A stretch of DNA of 64,000 bases from Corynebacterium fournieri (GTDB taxonomy: Bacteria; Actinomycetota; Actinomycetes; Mycobacteriales; Mycobacteriaceae), in NCBI RefSeq assembly GCF_030408775.1, contig NZ_CP047210.1:1612001-1676000 (forward strand), read 5' to 3'. Below, one piece after another: positions 1-9,945 of the stretch (within the stretch, counting starts at the first letter, position 1; each line of letters begins with the position of its first letter). The position numbers were made by a program, and so were the translations under genes. The notes beneath the pieces are model-generated. The model saw only the letters and a list, made by a program, of their open reading frames with translations, had not been told where the DNA came from and made no database searches.

Positions 1-1568
1 ACGTGGAAGCGCTGCTGCGCGGTTTCGGCGCCGCCCCGGCCGAGGGCGAGTCCCGCATCCCTGCAGCACTTTCGCGCACCACCGAATTCCTCACCCACGA
101 GACGTTCAACCGCATCCACTCCGAGACGCAGATGATGCGCTACATCCGCGAGCTCGGCGACAAGGACCTGGCACTCGACCGCACGATGATCCCGCTGGGC
201 TCGTGCACCATGAAGCTCAACCCCACCGCCGGCCTCGAGGCCATCACATGGCCGGGCTTTGCCAACGTGCACCCCTACACCCCCGACGAGTACACCGCGG
301 GCTGGCGCGAGCTTATCGACGAAATCCGCTCCTGGCTCGTGGAAATCACCGGTTACGCGGAGGTGTCCGTGCAGCCGAACTCCGGCGCGACCGGCGAGCT
401 GGCGGGCCTGTTGGCCATCCGCGCCTACCACGTGGCCAACGGCGACGCCGAGCGCGACATCTGCCTCATCCCGGCCTCCGCCCACGGCACCAACGCGGCG
501 TCCGCGACTTTGGCCAACCTGCGCGTGGTGGTTGTCGCCACCGCCGAAGACGGCTCCATCGACCTGGCGGACCTGGACGCCAAGCTGGACAAGCACCGCG
601 ATGCTGTGGCAGCGATCATGCTCACCTACCCCTCCACGCACGGCGTGTACGAGGAAGATGTGCGCGTGGTCTGCGACAAGGTGCACGCCGCAGGCGGCCA
701 GGTCTACATCGACGGCGCGAACATGAACGCGCTGACCGGCATCGCCCGCCCGGGCGACTTCGGCGGCGACGTCAGCCACCTGAACCTGCACAAGACCTTC
801 ACCATCCCCCACGGCGGCGGCGGCCCGGGTGTGGGCCCGATCGGCGTTGCCTCGCACCTGATCCCGTTCTTGCCGGGGGATCCGACCGACGCGTCGGAGC
901 AGCCTGAGGGCGGCGTGCCGGTCAGCGCCACGCTCTACGGCTCCGCTGGCGTGCTGCCGATCTCCTGGTCCTACATCGCCATGTCCGGCGCCGCCGGGTT
1001 GCGCAGCGCCACCGCGCACGCCGTGCTGGGCGCGAACTACATCGCGCGTGCGCTCAACGATTCCTTCCCGGTGCTCTACACCGGCAACGACGGCCTGGTC
1101 GGCCACGAGTGCATCCTGGACCTGCGCGAGCTAACCGACGCCTCCGGCGTGACCGCGGCGGATGTGGCCAAGCGCCTGATCGACTACGGCTTCCACGCCC
1201 CCACCCTCGCCTTCCCGGTCGCCGGCACCCTCATGGTGGAGCCGACCGAGTCCGAGGACTTGGCGGAGCTGGACCGCTTCATCGAGGCGATGCGCTCCAT
1301 CCGCGCCGAGATCCAGGAGATCATCGACGGTGGCATCGAGTACGAAAAGTCCGTCGTCCACAACGCACCGTTTACGGCCGAGAGCGTCATCCGCAGCGAG
1401 TGGCCGTACGACTTCCCGCGTGAGAAGGCCGCCTACCCGGTGGATTCGCTGGCCAAGCACAAGTACTTCCCGCCGGTGCGGCGTATCGACGAAGCCTTCG
1501 GCGACCGCAACCTCCAGTGCGCCTGCCCGCCGCCGGAGGCTTTCGACATCACCCCCGACAACCAGTAA
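1..1568 (+). CDS. gcvP: glycine dehydrogenase (decarboxylating), P protein, C-terminal part
   Basis: This is the pyridoxal-phosphate P protein of the glycine cleavage system. It decarboxylates glycine and passes the aminomethyl group to lipoyl-GcvH. The frame is open from the first base, and about 521 residues are visible where the full protein has about 950, so the N-terminal half lies upstream of the window. The PLP site is clear: [18 protein letters not shown] contains the Schiff-base lysine and the glycine-rich loop. Twelve bases separate its stop from gcvT, which points to one operon with gcvT-gcvH-lipB-lipA. Any start inside the window would be artificial. Confidence 0.96.
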   Translation, partial: VEALLRGFGAAPAEGESRIPAALSRTTEFLTHETFNRIHSETQMMRYIRELGDKDLALDRTMIPLGSCTMKLNPTAGLEAITWPGFANVHPYTPDEYTAGWRELIDEIRSWLVEITGYAEVSVQPNSGATGELAGLLAIRAYHVANGDAERDICLIPASAHGTNAASATLANLRVVVVATAEDGSIDLADLDAKLDKHRDAVAAIMLTYPSTHGVYEEDVRVVCDKVHAAGGQVYIDGANMNALTGIARPGDFGGDVSHLNLHKTFTIPHGGGGPGVGPIGVASHLIPFLPGDPTDASEQPEGGVPVSATLYGSAGVLPISWSYIAMSGAAGLRSATAHAVLGANYIARALNDSFPVLYTGNDGLVGHECILDLRELTDASGVTAADVAKRLIDYGFHAPTLAFPVAGTLMVEPTESEDLAELDRFIEAMRSIRAEIQEIIDGGIEYEKSVVHNAPFTAESVIRSEWPYDFPREKAAYPVDSLAKHKYFPPVRRIDEAFGDRNLQCACPPPEAFDITPDNQ

Positions 1569-1580
1569 AGGAGCACCCCA

Positions 1581-2690
1581 ATGCCACAGACCCCGCTGCA
1601 CGCCACCCACGAAAAGCTTGGTGCGAGCTTCACCGATTTCGGCGGCTGGGAGATGCCGCTGAAGTACGGCAACGAGCTGGAGGAGCACCGCGCCGTGCGA
1701 GGCGACGTGGGCATCTTCGACCTGTCCCACATGGGCGAAATCACCGTCCAGGGCCCCGACGCCGCCGCGTTTTTGGACTACACGCTGATCTCCAACTTCA
1801 CCGCGCTCAAAGACGGAAAGGCGAAGTACTCCATGATCGTCGCTGAGGACGGCGGCATCATCGACGACCTGATCACCTACCGCTTCAACGAGAACCACTT
1901 CATGGTCGTGCCCAACGCCGCGAACACCAACGCGGTGTGGGCGGCGTTTGAGGCGCGCAAGGGCGACTTCGAGGTGCAGCTCACCAACAATTCCGAGGCG
2001 TTCGCGCTGGTTGCGGTCCAGGGGCCGCGTGCGCTCGAGGTGCTCGAGCCGCTTCTCGACGGCGACGCGTCCGCCCTGTCCTACTACTCCGGCGTCTGGT
2101 CCTCACTGCGTTCGGACCAGACGGGAGACAACGACCAGACGGGCGAATCTGTCGAAACCTTCGTCGCCCGCACCGGCTACACCGGCGAGGACGGCTTCGA
2201 GCTGTTCTGCGCGCGGGAGGATGCCCACAAGGTGTGGGACGCAGTGATCGACCACGGCACCCCATGCGGCCTGGCGGCGCGCGACTCGCTGCGCCTGGAG
2301 GCCTCCATGCCGCTCTACGGCCACGAGCTGACCACCGAGATCACCCCGGTGGAGGCTGGCATGGGCCGCGCGTTTGCGAAGAAGGAGGCGGACTTCGTGG
2401 GCAAGGACGCTCTTGTCGGGCGCGAGCCAAGCGTGGTCATCGCCGGTTTGACCTCCGAGCAGCGCCGCGCCGCCCGTGAGGGCGCCGAGGTCTTCCTCGC
2501 AGGCTCGGACGACAAGATCGGCGTGGTCACCTCCGGCCAGCCGTCGCCGACACTGGGTTACCCAGTTGCGCTGGCGCACCTGGACCCCGACCACGCGGAG
2601 GTGGGCACGGATGTGGAAATCGACATCCGCGGACGCCGCTACCCGTTTACTATTGCATCGACCCCGTTTTACACCCGAAAGGACGCATAA
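1581..2690 (+). CDS. gcvT: glycine cleavage system T protein (aminomethyltransferase)
   Basis: GcvT moves the methylene group from aminomethylated GcvH to tetrahydrofolate and releases ammonia. The protein has 369 residues, the normal family length. The N-terminal FGGWEMPLKYG and DLSHMGE motifs are typical of the folate-binding GCV_T domain, and the C-terminal barrel follows from about residue 280. An AAGGAG ribosome site lies just before the ATG. It sits between gcvP and gcvH with very short gaps, so co-transcription is likely. Confidence 0.97.
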   Translation: MPQTPLHATHEKLGASFTDFGGWEMPLKYGNELEEHRAVRGDVGIFDLSHMGEITVQGPDAAAFLDYTLISNFTALKDGKAKYSMIVAEDGGIIDDLITYRFNENHFMVVPNAANTNAVWAAFEARKGDFEVQLTNNSEAFALVAVQGPRALEVLEPLLDGDASALSYYSGVWSSLRSDQTGDNDQTGESVETFVARTGYTGEDGFELFCAREDAHKVWDAVIDHGTPCGLAARDSLRLEASMPLYGHELTTEITPVEAGMGRAFAKKEADFVGKDALVGREPSVVIAGLTSEQRRAAREGAEVFLAGSDDKIGVVTSGQPSPTLGYPVALAHLDPDHAEVGTDVEIDIRGRRYPFTIASTPFYTRKDA

Positions 2691-2692
2691 CC

Positions 2693-3079
2693 ATGGCGCT
2701 GAAGCCGGACTTCTACTACTCCGAGGACCACGAGTGGATCAACGCCACCCCGGATAACGCCGAGGGCCAGACCGTGCGCGTGGGCATCACCCACGTCGCC
2801 GCTGACCGCCTGGGCGAGGTCGTCTTCGCGGAGCTTCCGCAGGTGGGCGACACCGTCACCGCGGGCGAGACCTGCGGCGAGATCGAGTCCACCAAGTCCG
2901 TCTCCGACCTGTACTCCCCGGTCACCGGCACGGTCACCGCAGTCAACGAGGACATCGACGGCGCGTACGAGGCCATCAACAACGACCCGTACGGCGAAGG
3001 TTGGCTCTTCGAGGTGGAGGTTGAACAGGTCGGCCCGCTGATGACCGCCAACGAGTACGGCGCCGCCAACGGCGTCTAG
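2693..3079 (+). CDS. gcvH: glycine cleavage system H protein (lipoyl carrier)
   Basis: GcvH is the small lipoylated shuttle between the P, T and L proteins. The 128-residue product contains the lipoylation motif [15 protein letters not shown], with the modified lysine at residue 68. The start codon lies two bases after the gcvT stop, so translation is probably coupled. The next two genes, lipB and lipA, make exactly this modification; no L protein (lpd) is seen in the window. Confidence 0.97.
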   Translation: MALKPDFYYSEDHEWINATPDNAEGQTVRVGITHVAADRLGEVVFAELPQVGDTVTAGETCGEIESTKSVSDLYSPVTGTVTAVNEDIDGAYEAINNDPYGEGWLFEVEVEQVGPLMTANEYGAANGV

Positions 3080-3101
3080 CCCGGGGACTAGGGTAAGGCG
3101 C

Positions 3102-3887
3102 ATGACTGCGCCACGCGACCCGTTTTTCCCCGCCGACAGATCCATCCGAGCCTCAGCCGCGCCCATCGAGGTGCGCGAGCTGGGGCTCGTGGACTATCAA
3201 GAGGCGTGGGACCTCCAGGCGGACATCGCTTCTCGACGAGCCAAAGGCGAAGCCCCCGACACGGTGCTCGTCCTCGAGCACCCCTCCACCTTCACCGCCG
3301 GCAAGCGCACCCAGCCGGAAGACATGCCGGATCCTTCCTACCCGGTGCCCGTGGTGCCGGTGGACCGGGGCGGGCGCATCACCTGGCACGGCGAGGGCCA
3401 GCTGGTGGTCTACCCGATCATCAAACTCGCCGAGCCGGTGGATGTGGTCGACTACGTGCGCCGCTTAGAAGAGGCGCTCATCCAGGTCGTGCGAGACGCC
3501 GGGGTGACCACGGCGGGCCGGGTCGACGGCCGCTCCGGGGTCTGGGTGCCGCAAGAGACGAAGGCGGCGGACCCGAAGGCGTCGACAAGCGAACGCAAAA
3601 TCGCGGCCCTAGGCATCCGCATCACCCGCGGAGTGACCATGCACGGGCTCAGCCTGAACTGCAACAACACTCTCGAACACTACGACCACATCGTCGCCTG
3701 CGGCATCGACGACGCCGATGTGACCACCCTGTCGCTCGAGCTCGGCCGCGACATCACACCTGCAGACATGGCGGCGCCCGTCGTGCACGAATTACAACGC
3801 GCCCTGGCCGGGGAGCTGGTGGTGGCGGACCACACATTCGCCACCCGACCGGACCCCTCGAAGGGTTTGACACGGAAGGTACGGTAA
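3102..3887 (+). CDS. lipB: octanoyl-[ACP]:protein octanoyltransferase
   Basis: LipB transfers octanoate from acyl carrier protein to lipoyl domains such as those of GcvH and 2-oxoacid dehydrogenases. The product has 261 residues. Visible signatures are [14 protein letters not shown], a lysine in [11 protein letters not shown], and [11 protein letters not shown] followed by the catalytic cysteine in IVACGI. A TAGGGT element 10 to 15 bases before the ATG could serve as a -10 box for a separate leaderless start, although the gcv genes end only 22 bases upstream. Confidence 0.95.
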   Translation: MTAPRDPFFPADRSIRASAAPIEVRELGLVDYQEAWDLQADIASRRAKGEAPDTVLVLEHPSTFTAGKRTQPEDMPDPSYPVPVVPVDRGGRITWHGEGQLVVYPIIKLAEPVDVVDYVRRLEEALIQVVRDAGVTTAGRVDGRSGVWVPQETKAADPKASTSERKIAALGIRITRGVTMHGLSLNCNNTLEHYDHIVACGIDDADVTTLSLELGRDITPADMAAPVVHELQRALAGELVVADHTFATRPDPSKGLTRKVR

Positions 3888-3892
3888 GTGAC

Positions 3893-4936
3893 GTGACTGT
3901 AGCACCAGAAGGCCGCAAGCTTTTGCGCGTTGAGGCGCGCAACTCCGAAACCCCGATCGAGAAGAAGCCGCGGTGGATCCGCAACTCGGTCAAAACCGGT
4001 CCCGAATACGAGGACATGAAACAAAAGGTCAAGGGCGCCGGGCTGCACACCGTGTGCCAAGAGGCCGGCTGCCCCAACATCCACGAGTGCTGGGAATCGC
4101 GCGAGGCGACCTTCCTCATCGGCGGTTCCCGCTGCTCGCGCCGCTGCGACTTCTGCGACATCGCCTCCGGCAAGCCCGACCCGCTGGACCGCGACGAGCC
4201 GCGCCGCGTGGCTGAAGAGGTCCAAAGCCTCAACCTGAACTACTCCACCATCACCGGTGTGACCCGCGACGACCTGGACGACGAGGGCGCCTGGCTCTAC
4301 GCAGAGGTCGTGCGCAAGATCCACGAGCTCAACCCGCACACGGGCGTAGAAAACCTCACCCCGGACTTCTCCGGCAAGCCCGACCTGCTGCAGGAAGTCT
4401 TCGAGGCGCGCCCCGAGGTCTTCGCGCACAACGTCGAGACCGTCCCGCGCATCTTCAAGCGCATCCGCCCGGCGTTCCGCTACGAGCGCTCCCTCGACGT
4501 GATCCGCCAGGCACGCGACTTCGGCTTGATCACCAAGTCCAACCTGATCCTGGGCATGGGCGAAACGCGCGAGGAAGTCCTCGAAGCGCTGAACGACCTG
4601 GTCGACGCAGGCTGCGACATCATCACCATCACCCAGTACCTGCGCCCCGGCCCGACCTACCACCCGATCGACCGCTGGGTGAAGCCGGAAGAGTTCATCG
4701 AATACCGCGACGCCGCCTACGAAATGGGCTTCGGCGCGGTCATGTCCGGCCCGCTGGTGCGCTCCTCCTACCGCGCCGGCAAGCTCTACGTCGAGGCGAT
4801 GGCCCACCGCGGCCTGGAACTGCCGGAGAACCTGAAGCACCTTGCGGAGACGTCGCAAGGCGACACCGCCCAGGAAGCCTCCACCCTGCTGAAGAAGTAC
4901 GGCGCCTCCGCCGACCACCCGGTGGTAACCCGCTAG
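3893..4936 (+). CDS. lipA: lipoyl synthase (radical SAM)
   Basis: LipA inserts two sulfurs into octanoyl groups to finish lipoate. It carries the auxiliary cluster motif [12 protein letters not shown], the radical-SAM motif CSRRCDFC and the C-terminal RSSYRAG signature. I place the start at the GTG at 3893, five bases after the lipB stop, giving 347 residues. The same frame stays open much further upstream, but that stretch is out-of-frame lipB and does not resemble LipA. A GGAAGG ribosome site lies about 12 bases upstream. Confidence 0.96.
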   Translation: MTVAPEGRKLLRVEARNSETPIEKKPRWIRNSVKTGPEYEDMKQKVKGAGLHTVCQEAGCPNIHECWESREATFLIGGSRCSRRCDFCDIASGKPDPLDRDEPRRVAEEVQSLNLNYSTITGVTRDDLDDEGAWLYAEVVRKIHELNPHTGVENLTPDFSGKPDLLQEVFEARPEVFAHNVETVPRIFKRIRPAFRYERSLDVIRQARDFGLITKSNLILGMGETREEVLEALNDLVDAGCDIITITQYLRPGPTYHPIDRWVKPEEFIEYRDAAYEMGFGAVMSGPLVRSSYRAGKLYVEAMAHRGLELPENLKHLAETSQGDTAQEASTLLKKYGASADHPVVTR

Positions 4937-4972
4937 GGTCTTTGGCCCGCGTCTTAGCTGTGGCATACAGTT

Positions 4973-5770
4973 ATGTCCATGGCACAGACGCAGGACAAGG
5001 CAGCGGCCAAAGCCGCCAAGAAAGAACAGCGCGCCGCAAAACGCGCCAAGGGCAAAGCGACGCGCTCACAGCTCAAGCAAGCGTTTGACATCCAGCGCAA
5101 GCGCGACAAGGCGCTGATCCCCATCATGCTCGCCTGCGTGCTCGGCGGCGGGCTGCTTTTCTTCCTCCTCGGCCTGCTCATCGGCGCGAAGTGGTTCTGG
5201 CTGATCATGGGCCTGATCGCCGGCGCAGTGCTGGCGATGTTCATCTTCTCCCGCCGCCTGGAAAAGTCCATGTACGACGAGGTCGGCGACACCCCCGGCG
5301 CCGCCGGCTGGACGCTGGAGAACATGCGCAACACGATGGGCATCGTGTGGCTGACCCAAACCGGCGTGCAGGCCAACACCCACATGGACACCGTGCACCG
5401 CGTGGTGGGCAACCCCGGTGTTGTGCTCGTCGGCGAGGGCGACCCGAACCGCCTGAAGTCGCTGATGAGCAAGGAGCGCAAGCGCGTGGAGCGCCTGCTG
5501 GCCGGCGTGCCGGTCTACGAGGTCTACGCCGGTGAGAGCGAGGGCCAGGTGCGCACCCGCGACCTGCAGAAGCACCTGCTCAAGCTGCCGAAGAACTACC
5601 AGAAGAACGAGGTGTACAACCTCTCCGCGAAGCTGGAGGCCATGGACGCCCGCGGCCGCGGACCCCAGGCTGCCGGCCTGCCGGGCGGCCCGCTGCCGAA
5701 GCAGGCGCAGAACATGGCTGGCATGAACCGCAAGATGCGCCGCATGCAGGCGCGCAAGGGCGGAAAGTGA
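4973..5770 (+). CDS. DUF4191 family membrane protein
   Basis: This 265-residue protein has a lysine/alanine-rich basic N-terminus, two adjacent membrane helices at about residues 45-90, and a long soluble C-terminal part ending in a very basic tail. It matches the DUF4191 family, which lies after lipA in many actinobacteria (Rv2219 position). The function is unknown. A second ATG at 4979 is an alternative start. A TACAGT element just upstream of the ATG fits a -10 box for a leaderless transcript. Its stop overlaps the next start. Confidence 0.88.
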   Translation: MSMAQTQDKAAAKAAKKEQRAAKRAKGKATRSQLKQAFDIQRKRDKALIPIMLACVLGGGLLFFLLGLLIGAKWFWLIMGLIAGAVLAMFIFSRRLEKSMYDEVGDTPGAAGWTLENMRNTMGIVWLTQTGVQANTHMDTVHRVVGNPGVVLVGEGDPNRLKSLMSKERKRVERLLAGVPVYEVYAGESEGQVRTRDLQKHLLKLPKNYQKNEVYNLSAKLEAMDARGRGPQAAGLPGGPLPKQAQNMAGMNRKMRRMQARKGGK

Positions 5771-7056
5771 TCGAGCACAACCCGCGCATGGACGCCGAAG
5801 CGAACACCTGTCTTCGCTTCGGCGTTTTGTTGTTGGCCGCGGGCGCATCCGGCTACCGGGTCATTCGCGCGGTGAAGCGCTGCGCGCGCTCGGTCGGCTT
5901 CGACAACGCTGACGTCATCGTCGGCTTCAACACGATCAGCTGCACGTTTCACCGCGGGGAGCAGTTCCGCACCGCCGTGTCGGACGTGCCACTGCCGGGC
6001 GTGAACGCCTCGCGCATCGAGGCGTTGGAGACCGCGGCGCACTCACTGCTGCAGAGCTACCGCACGCCCGAGGTGATCAGCGCCGCGCTGGACGAAATTG
6101 AGCGCATCCCTTCTCCCCGCTGGGGCGCTCGCCTCTCGACGTTGGCCGCAGGCCTCGCCTGCGCCGGGTTCGCCGTCCTGAACCAGTTCGGCTGGGCCAC
6201 CGCCGCGATGGTGTGCCTGGCCGCGATGCTGGGGCAGCTCGTGCGCAGCCTCCTGCACAAGGCGCACTTCAACCTCATCGGCATCACCATGGCGGCGGCG
6301 TTTGTCGCCTCCGCGGCGTTTTTGGCGCTCGCGCGCGTGCTGCCTCTCGACGGGGTGGTCTCCCCCGGTTTCGTCGCCGCCGTCCTCTTTCTCATCCCGG
6401 GCTTTCCCCTGTTCACCTCATTTGTGGACCTGGCCCGATTCGACTTCACCGCCGGCATCCCGCGGCTGTTTTTCGCCTTGGAGATCATCGTGGTGATCAT
6501 GCTGACGGTCTCAGTGGTGGCGATGCTCTCCGGCACCCCCGAGGCGCAGCCGCAGCCGGTGCCCAAATCCGCCGAGTTCTTGGCTGCGAGCGCGCTGGCG
6601 AGTTTTGTCAGTGTCGGCTGCTTCGCGCTGTTGTTCAACTCCTCCAAGCGCATGGCGCTGATCGCCGCCACACTCGGGATGGCGGCGAACGCGGTGCGCC
6701 TGACGCTGCTGGCCTACGGGTCAGTCTCCTACCTGGCGGCGTTCGCAGCGGCGCTGCTCATCGGTGTTGCTGGCGGTCTCCTCGGCCGCGTGGCCAAGGT
6801 CCCGCGCACCACCGTGACCATCCCGGCGGCGGTGGTGATGATCCCCGGGCCGGTGATCTACGCCGCGGTGCACAACTTCGCGGTCGGCGACATCGTCAAC
6901 GCGCTGTCGAAATTCACAGAGGTGTCCTTCGTCGTGCTGTTCATCGCTGGCGGGCTGTCGGTGGCGCGAATGATCACCGACCCGACCTGGGCGTTTTTCC
7001 GCTACATCGACTTCGACCACGAGTTGGTCGGCGAGGAACGGCCGATCAACAACTAA
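5767..7056 (+). CDS. threonine/serine exporter family protein (ThrE-like)
   Basis: The 429-residue protein has a cytoplasmic N-terminal part containing LRFGVLLLAAGASGYRVIRA, characteristic of the ThrE N-terminal domain, followed by about ten hydrophobic segments covering both ThrE membrane halves. ThrE of C. glutamicum exports threonine and serine by proton antiport. The GTG start overlaps the preceding stop (GTGA), so translation is coupled to the DUF4191 gene. It is somewhat shorter than C. glutamicum ThrE and could be a paralogue. Its end overlaps the convergent RDD gene by four bases. Confidence 0.85.
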   Translation: MIEHNPRMDAEANTCLRFGVLLLAAGASGYRVIRAVKRCARSVGFDNADVIVGFNTISCTFHRGEQFRTAVSDVPLPGVNASRIEALETAAHSLLQSYRTPEVISAALDEIERIPSPRWGARLSTLAAGLACAGFAVLNQFGWATAAMVCLAAMLGQLVRSLLHKAHFNLIGITMAAAFVASAAFLALARVLPLDGVVSPGFVAAVLFLIPGFPLFTSFVDLARFDFTAGIPRLFFALEIIVVIMLTVSVVAMLSGTPEAQPQPVPKSAEFLAASALASFVSVGCFALLFNSSKRMALIAATLGMAANAVRLTLLAYGSVSYLAAFAAALLIGVAGGLLGRVAKVPRTTVTIPAAVVMIPGPVIYAAVHNFAVGDIVNALSKFTEVSFVVLFIAGGLSVARMITDPTWAFFRYIDFDHELVGEERPINN

Positions 7057-7529
7057 GTGCGGATCACCGTGGTCGTCGTCGCGCGGTCGTGCATGCCGCG
7101 CCCGTCCGCGTCCACCAGCGCCGCCGGCAGCACGAAGCCCGTCAAAATGGTGCGCACCGCGGCGCGCCACAGCCCCACCGGCGCCTCCTTGTCCACGCGC
7201 GCGACCCCCATGCCGAGCGCCGCCATGCCTGGGGTGCGCGAAAACAGCCACCCGCAGATGATGCCCAGCACAATCCACAGCAGGTAAGTCAGGGTGTACC
7301 TGTCGCCCAGCGCGGAGGTGTTCTGCGTGATCAAAGACGCCGCCACGGCGCAGATCACCCAATCGATCAACACCCCGCCCATGCGGCGCAGCACCGACGC
7401 CTGCGAGCCCGGCCCCTCCTTGGGCATGCCGAGAAACTGCCCCGGGTACTCCGGAAGAGACTCCTCACCACTGAATTGGTTGGGGATTTCCGGGCCGTTG
7501 CGCCAGTCATGTCGTCGAGAAGCAGCCAT
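7053..7529 (-). CDS. RDD family membrane protein
   Basis: A 158-residue protein with a hydrophilic N-terminus and three hydrophobic segments from about residue 45. The RDD signature is recognisable in VLRRMGGVLIDWVICA and in the DADGRGMHDRA segment near the end. RDD proteins next to glnA are common in mycolic-acid actinobacteria (Rv2219A position). Its molecular function is not established. It diverges from glnA with about 75 bases between starts, so the two share a promoter region. Confidence 0.85.
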   Translation of the reverse strand: MAASRRHDWRNGPEIPNQFSGEESLPEYPGQFLGMPKEGPGSQASVLRRMGGVLIDWVICAVAASLITQNTSALGDRYTLTYLLWIVLGIICGWLFSRTPGMAALGMGVARVDKEAPVGLWRAAVRTILTGFVLPAALVDADGRGMHDRATTTTVIRT

Positions 7530-7604
7530 GCTTACCGAGCGTAGCGGGACACGCGCGTAGACTTGTAACCGCTTATGTCAGACAACCTACGAGGAGTACC
7601 GCCC

Positions 7605-9041
7605 GTGGCCTTCGACAACATCGAAGATGTCAAAAAGTTCATCACCGACAAGGAGGTGGAATTCGTTGACGTGCGCTTCACCGACGTGCCGGGCATCGAA
7701 CACCACTTCTCCATCCCCGCGTCGATGTTCGACGAAGATGCGATCGAAGAGGGCCTCGCATTCGACGGGTCCTCTATCCGCGGCTTCACCACCATTGAAG
7801 AATCCGACATGATCCTCATGCCGGACCTCGCCACCGCAAAGCTGGACCAGTTCCGCGGCTCCAAGACCCTGAACGTGAAGTTCTGCGTCAACGACCCGTT
7901 CACCCACGAGCCGTTCTCCCGCGATCCGCGCAACGTGGCTAAGAAGGCCGAGGAGTACCTCAAGTCCACCGGCATCGCCGATACCTGCTCCATCGGCGCC
8001 GAGGCGGAGTTCTACCTGTTCGACTCCATCCGCTACGAGGTCGAGGGCCACTCCGCCTTCTACGAAATCGACGCCGAAGAAGGCTGGTGGAACCGCGGCA
8101 ACGAGGTCGAGGCCGACGGCTCGCCGAACCTGGGTTACAAGAACCGCTGGAAGGGCGGCTACTTCCCCGTCCCGCCGCACGACAAGACCGTCGAGGTGCG
8201 CGACGCGATGGTGCGCAACCTCGCCGCAGCCGGCTTCGACATCGAGCGTTTCCACCGCGAGGTGGGCAACGGCGGCCAGCAGGAGATCAACTACCGCTTC
8301 AACACCCTGCTGCACGCGGCCGACGACCTGCAGGACTTCAAGTACATCGTGAAAAACACCGCCACGCTGTACGACAAGGTGGTCACTTTCATGCCCAAGC
8401 CGCTCGCGGGCGACAACGGCTCCGGCATGCACGCCCACCAGTCGCTGTGGAAGGACGGCGAGCCGCTGTTCTACGACGAGTCCGGCTACGGCGGCCTGTC
8501 CGACATCGCCCGCTGGTACATCGGCGGCCTGCTCGAGCACGCCGGCGCGGTGCTGGCCTTTACCAACCCGACGCTGAACTCCTACCACCGCCTCGTGCCG
8601 GGCTTTGAGGCGCCGATCAACCTGGTGTACTCCCAGCGCAACCGCTCCGCGGCGATCCGCATCCCGATCACGGGCGCGAACCCGAAGGCCAAGCGCATCG
8701 AGTTCCGCGCGCCGGACCCGTCGGGCAACCCCTACCTCGGTTTCGCGGCAATGCTCATGGCCGGCATCGACGGCATCAAGAACCGTATCGAGCCGCACGC
8801 CCCGGTGGACAAGGACCTCTACGAGCTGCCGCCGGAAGAGGCTAAGGACATCCCGCAGGCGCCGACCTCGCTCGAGGCTGCGCTGCAGGCCCTCGAAGCC
8901 GACCACGACTTCCTCACCGAGGGCGACGTGTTCACCGAGGACCTCATCGAGACCTACATCAAGCTCAAGTACGACAACGAGATCACCCCAGTCCGCCTGC
9001 GCCCGACCCCGCAGGAATTCGAGATGTACTTCGACTGCTAG
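7605..9041 (+). CDS. glnA: glutamine synthetase type I
   Basis: GlnA makes glutamine from glutamate, ammonia and ATP and forms a dodecamer. The chosen start is the GTG at 7605, which has a GAGGAGT ribosome site eight bases upstream and gives 478 residues, close to C. glutamicum GlnA. An ATG at 7575 in frame is less likely. Active-site motifs [20 protein letters not shown] and the [13 protein letters not shown] region are present. The LYELPPEE motif contains the tyrosine (about residue 406) that GlnE adenylylates; glnE lies 9 kb downstream. A strong terminator follows. Confidence 0.97.
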   Translation: MAFDNIEDVKKFITDKEVEFVDVRFTDVPGIEHHFSIPASMFDEDAIEEGLAFDGSSIRGFTTIEESDMILMPDLATAKLDQFRGSKTLNVKFCVNDPFTHEPFSRDPRNVAKKAEEYLKSTGIADTCSIGAEAEFYLFDSIRYEVEGHSAFYEIDAEEGWWNRGNEVEADGSPNLGYKNRWKGGYFPVPPHDKTVEVRDAMVRNLAAAGFDIERFHREVGNGGQQEINYRFNTLLHAADDLQDFKYIVKNTATLYDKVVTFMPKPLAGDNGSGMHAHQSLWKDGEPLFYDESGYGGLSDIARWYIGGLLEHAGAVLAFTNPTLNSYHRLVPGFEAPINLVYSQRNRSAAIRIPITGANPKAKRIEFRAPDPSGNPYLGFAAMLMAGIDGIKNRIEPHAPVDKDLYELPPEEAKDIPQAPTSLEAALQALEADHDFLTEGDVFTEDLIETYIKLKYDNEITPVRLRPTPQEFEMYFDC

Positions 9042-9063
9042 TCGCTTTTCGACGTCTCGCTTC

Positions 9064-9108
9064 GCCCCGCCCGCGCCCCGTTTTCAAGGGACGCGGGCGG
9101 GGCTTTTT
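9064..9108 (+). terminator. rho-independent terminator of glnA
   Basis: A perfect 12-bp stem (GCCCCGCCCGCG at 9064-9075 pairing with 9092-9103) is followed directly by five T. It begins 23 bases after the glnA stop. Confidence 0.92.
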
Positions 9109-9179
9109 GCACAGGTATGCATAACCTGACCTGCGGTAAGGCAGTACACACTTGCTTGCGGGGGTGGTTGTAACCCGCA

Positions 9180-9791
9180 ATGATGAGCCCCATGACCGAA
9201 CTGCTCAACCGCCCCAACGCCGACTGCCCCGCCGATTGCCCGGGAGTTGCGGACGCTGACGTGGTCACGCACGAGCCCGGCACCGGCGAGCGGCTCAACC
9301 GCCTGCGCGCCGCGGTGCTCGGCGCCAACGACGGCATCGTCTCCACCGCCGCGGTGGTCGTCGGCGTGGCGGGTGCGACCTCCGACCACACCACGATCGC
9401 GATGTCCGGCCTCGCGGCGGTGATCGGCGGCGCGGTGTCGATGGCGTTGGGCGAGTACGTCTCGGTGTCGTCGCAGCGCGACTCCGAGCGCGCCCTCGGC
9501 ATCTCCGCGGACTTGCAGGTCAACCCGTGGTCTGCGGGTATCGCTTCGTTCCTGTCGTTCCTTCTGGGCGCGGCCCTGCCGTTCGCCACGGCGTTGCTGG
9601 CCCCGGTGGCGTGGCGCATCGCGGCCATTTTCGCGGTGACGCTGCTGGCCTTGGCGCTGACCGGGGCGCTGTCCGCGAAGCTCGGCGAGGCCCCGGTGGC
9701 GCGCTCCGTGACAAGGATCGTGGTGGGCGGCTCCCTCGCGCTGGCGGCGACGTTTGCCATCGGCTCGCTCTTCGGCGCGCAGGTGGGTTAG
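9180..9791 (+). CDS. VIT/CCC1 family transporter with shortened cytosolic loop
   Basis: The 203-residue protein matches the vacuolar iron/manganese transporter family: LRAAVLGANDGIVSTAAVVVG for helix 1, VIGGAVSMALGEYVSVSSQRDSE for helix 2, and three C-terminal helices. Family members usually carry about 50 residues of acidic metal-binding helices after helix 2. Here RDSERALGI joins almost directly to NPWSAGIASF, so that domain is absent. The reading frame is intact. Metal specificity cannot be judged. ATGs at 9180, 9183 and 9192 are all possible starts. Confidence 0.87.
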   Translation: MMSPMTELLNRPNADCPADCPGVADADVVTHEPGTGERLNRLRAAVLGANDGIVSTAAVVVGVAGATSDHTTIAMSGLAAVIGGAVSMALGEYVSVSSQRDSERALGISADLQVNPWSAGIASFLSFLLGAALPFATALLAPVAWRIAAIFAVTLLALALTGALSAKLGEAPVARSVTRIVVGGSLALAATFAIGSLFGAQVG

Positions 9792-9945
9792 AAACACACC
9801 TCGCGCGCACAGTGACCTGCCCAACGAGAACTCGGTATTTTCGCAGCAAACTCGCAGGTCGCATCTCACAGGCGGAGTACTGGGCACCGCGTTGCCCCCG
9901 CGCAGCGCTGGGCCGGGCGGGCGATGTGCCCAAAAAGGGATTACC

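Noticed and set aside
3206-3892. N-terminal extension of LipA
   Set aside because: The open frame there is an out-of-frame reading of lipB, rich in Arg/His/Gly, and is not LipA-like; the GTG at 3893 gives the expected protein.
3680-4966. Long open frames antisense to lipA, glnA, aceE and glnE
   Set aside because: They are GC-skew shadows of well-identified genes with no ribosome sites or recognisable domains. Coordinates are given for the lipA case, minus strand.
9792-9945. Riboswitch before the TDT transporter
   Set aside because: The leader is long and GC-rich but I could not match it to a known riboswitch consensus.
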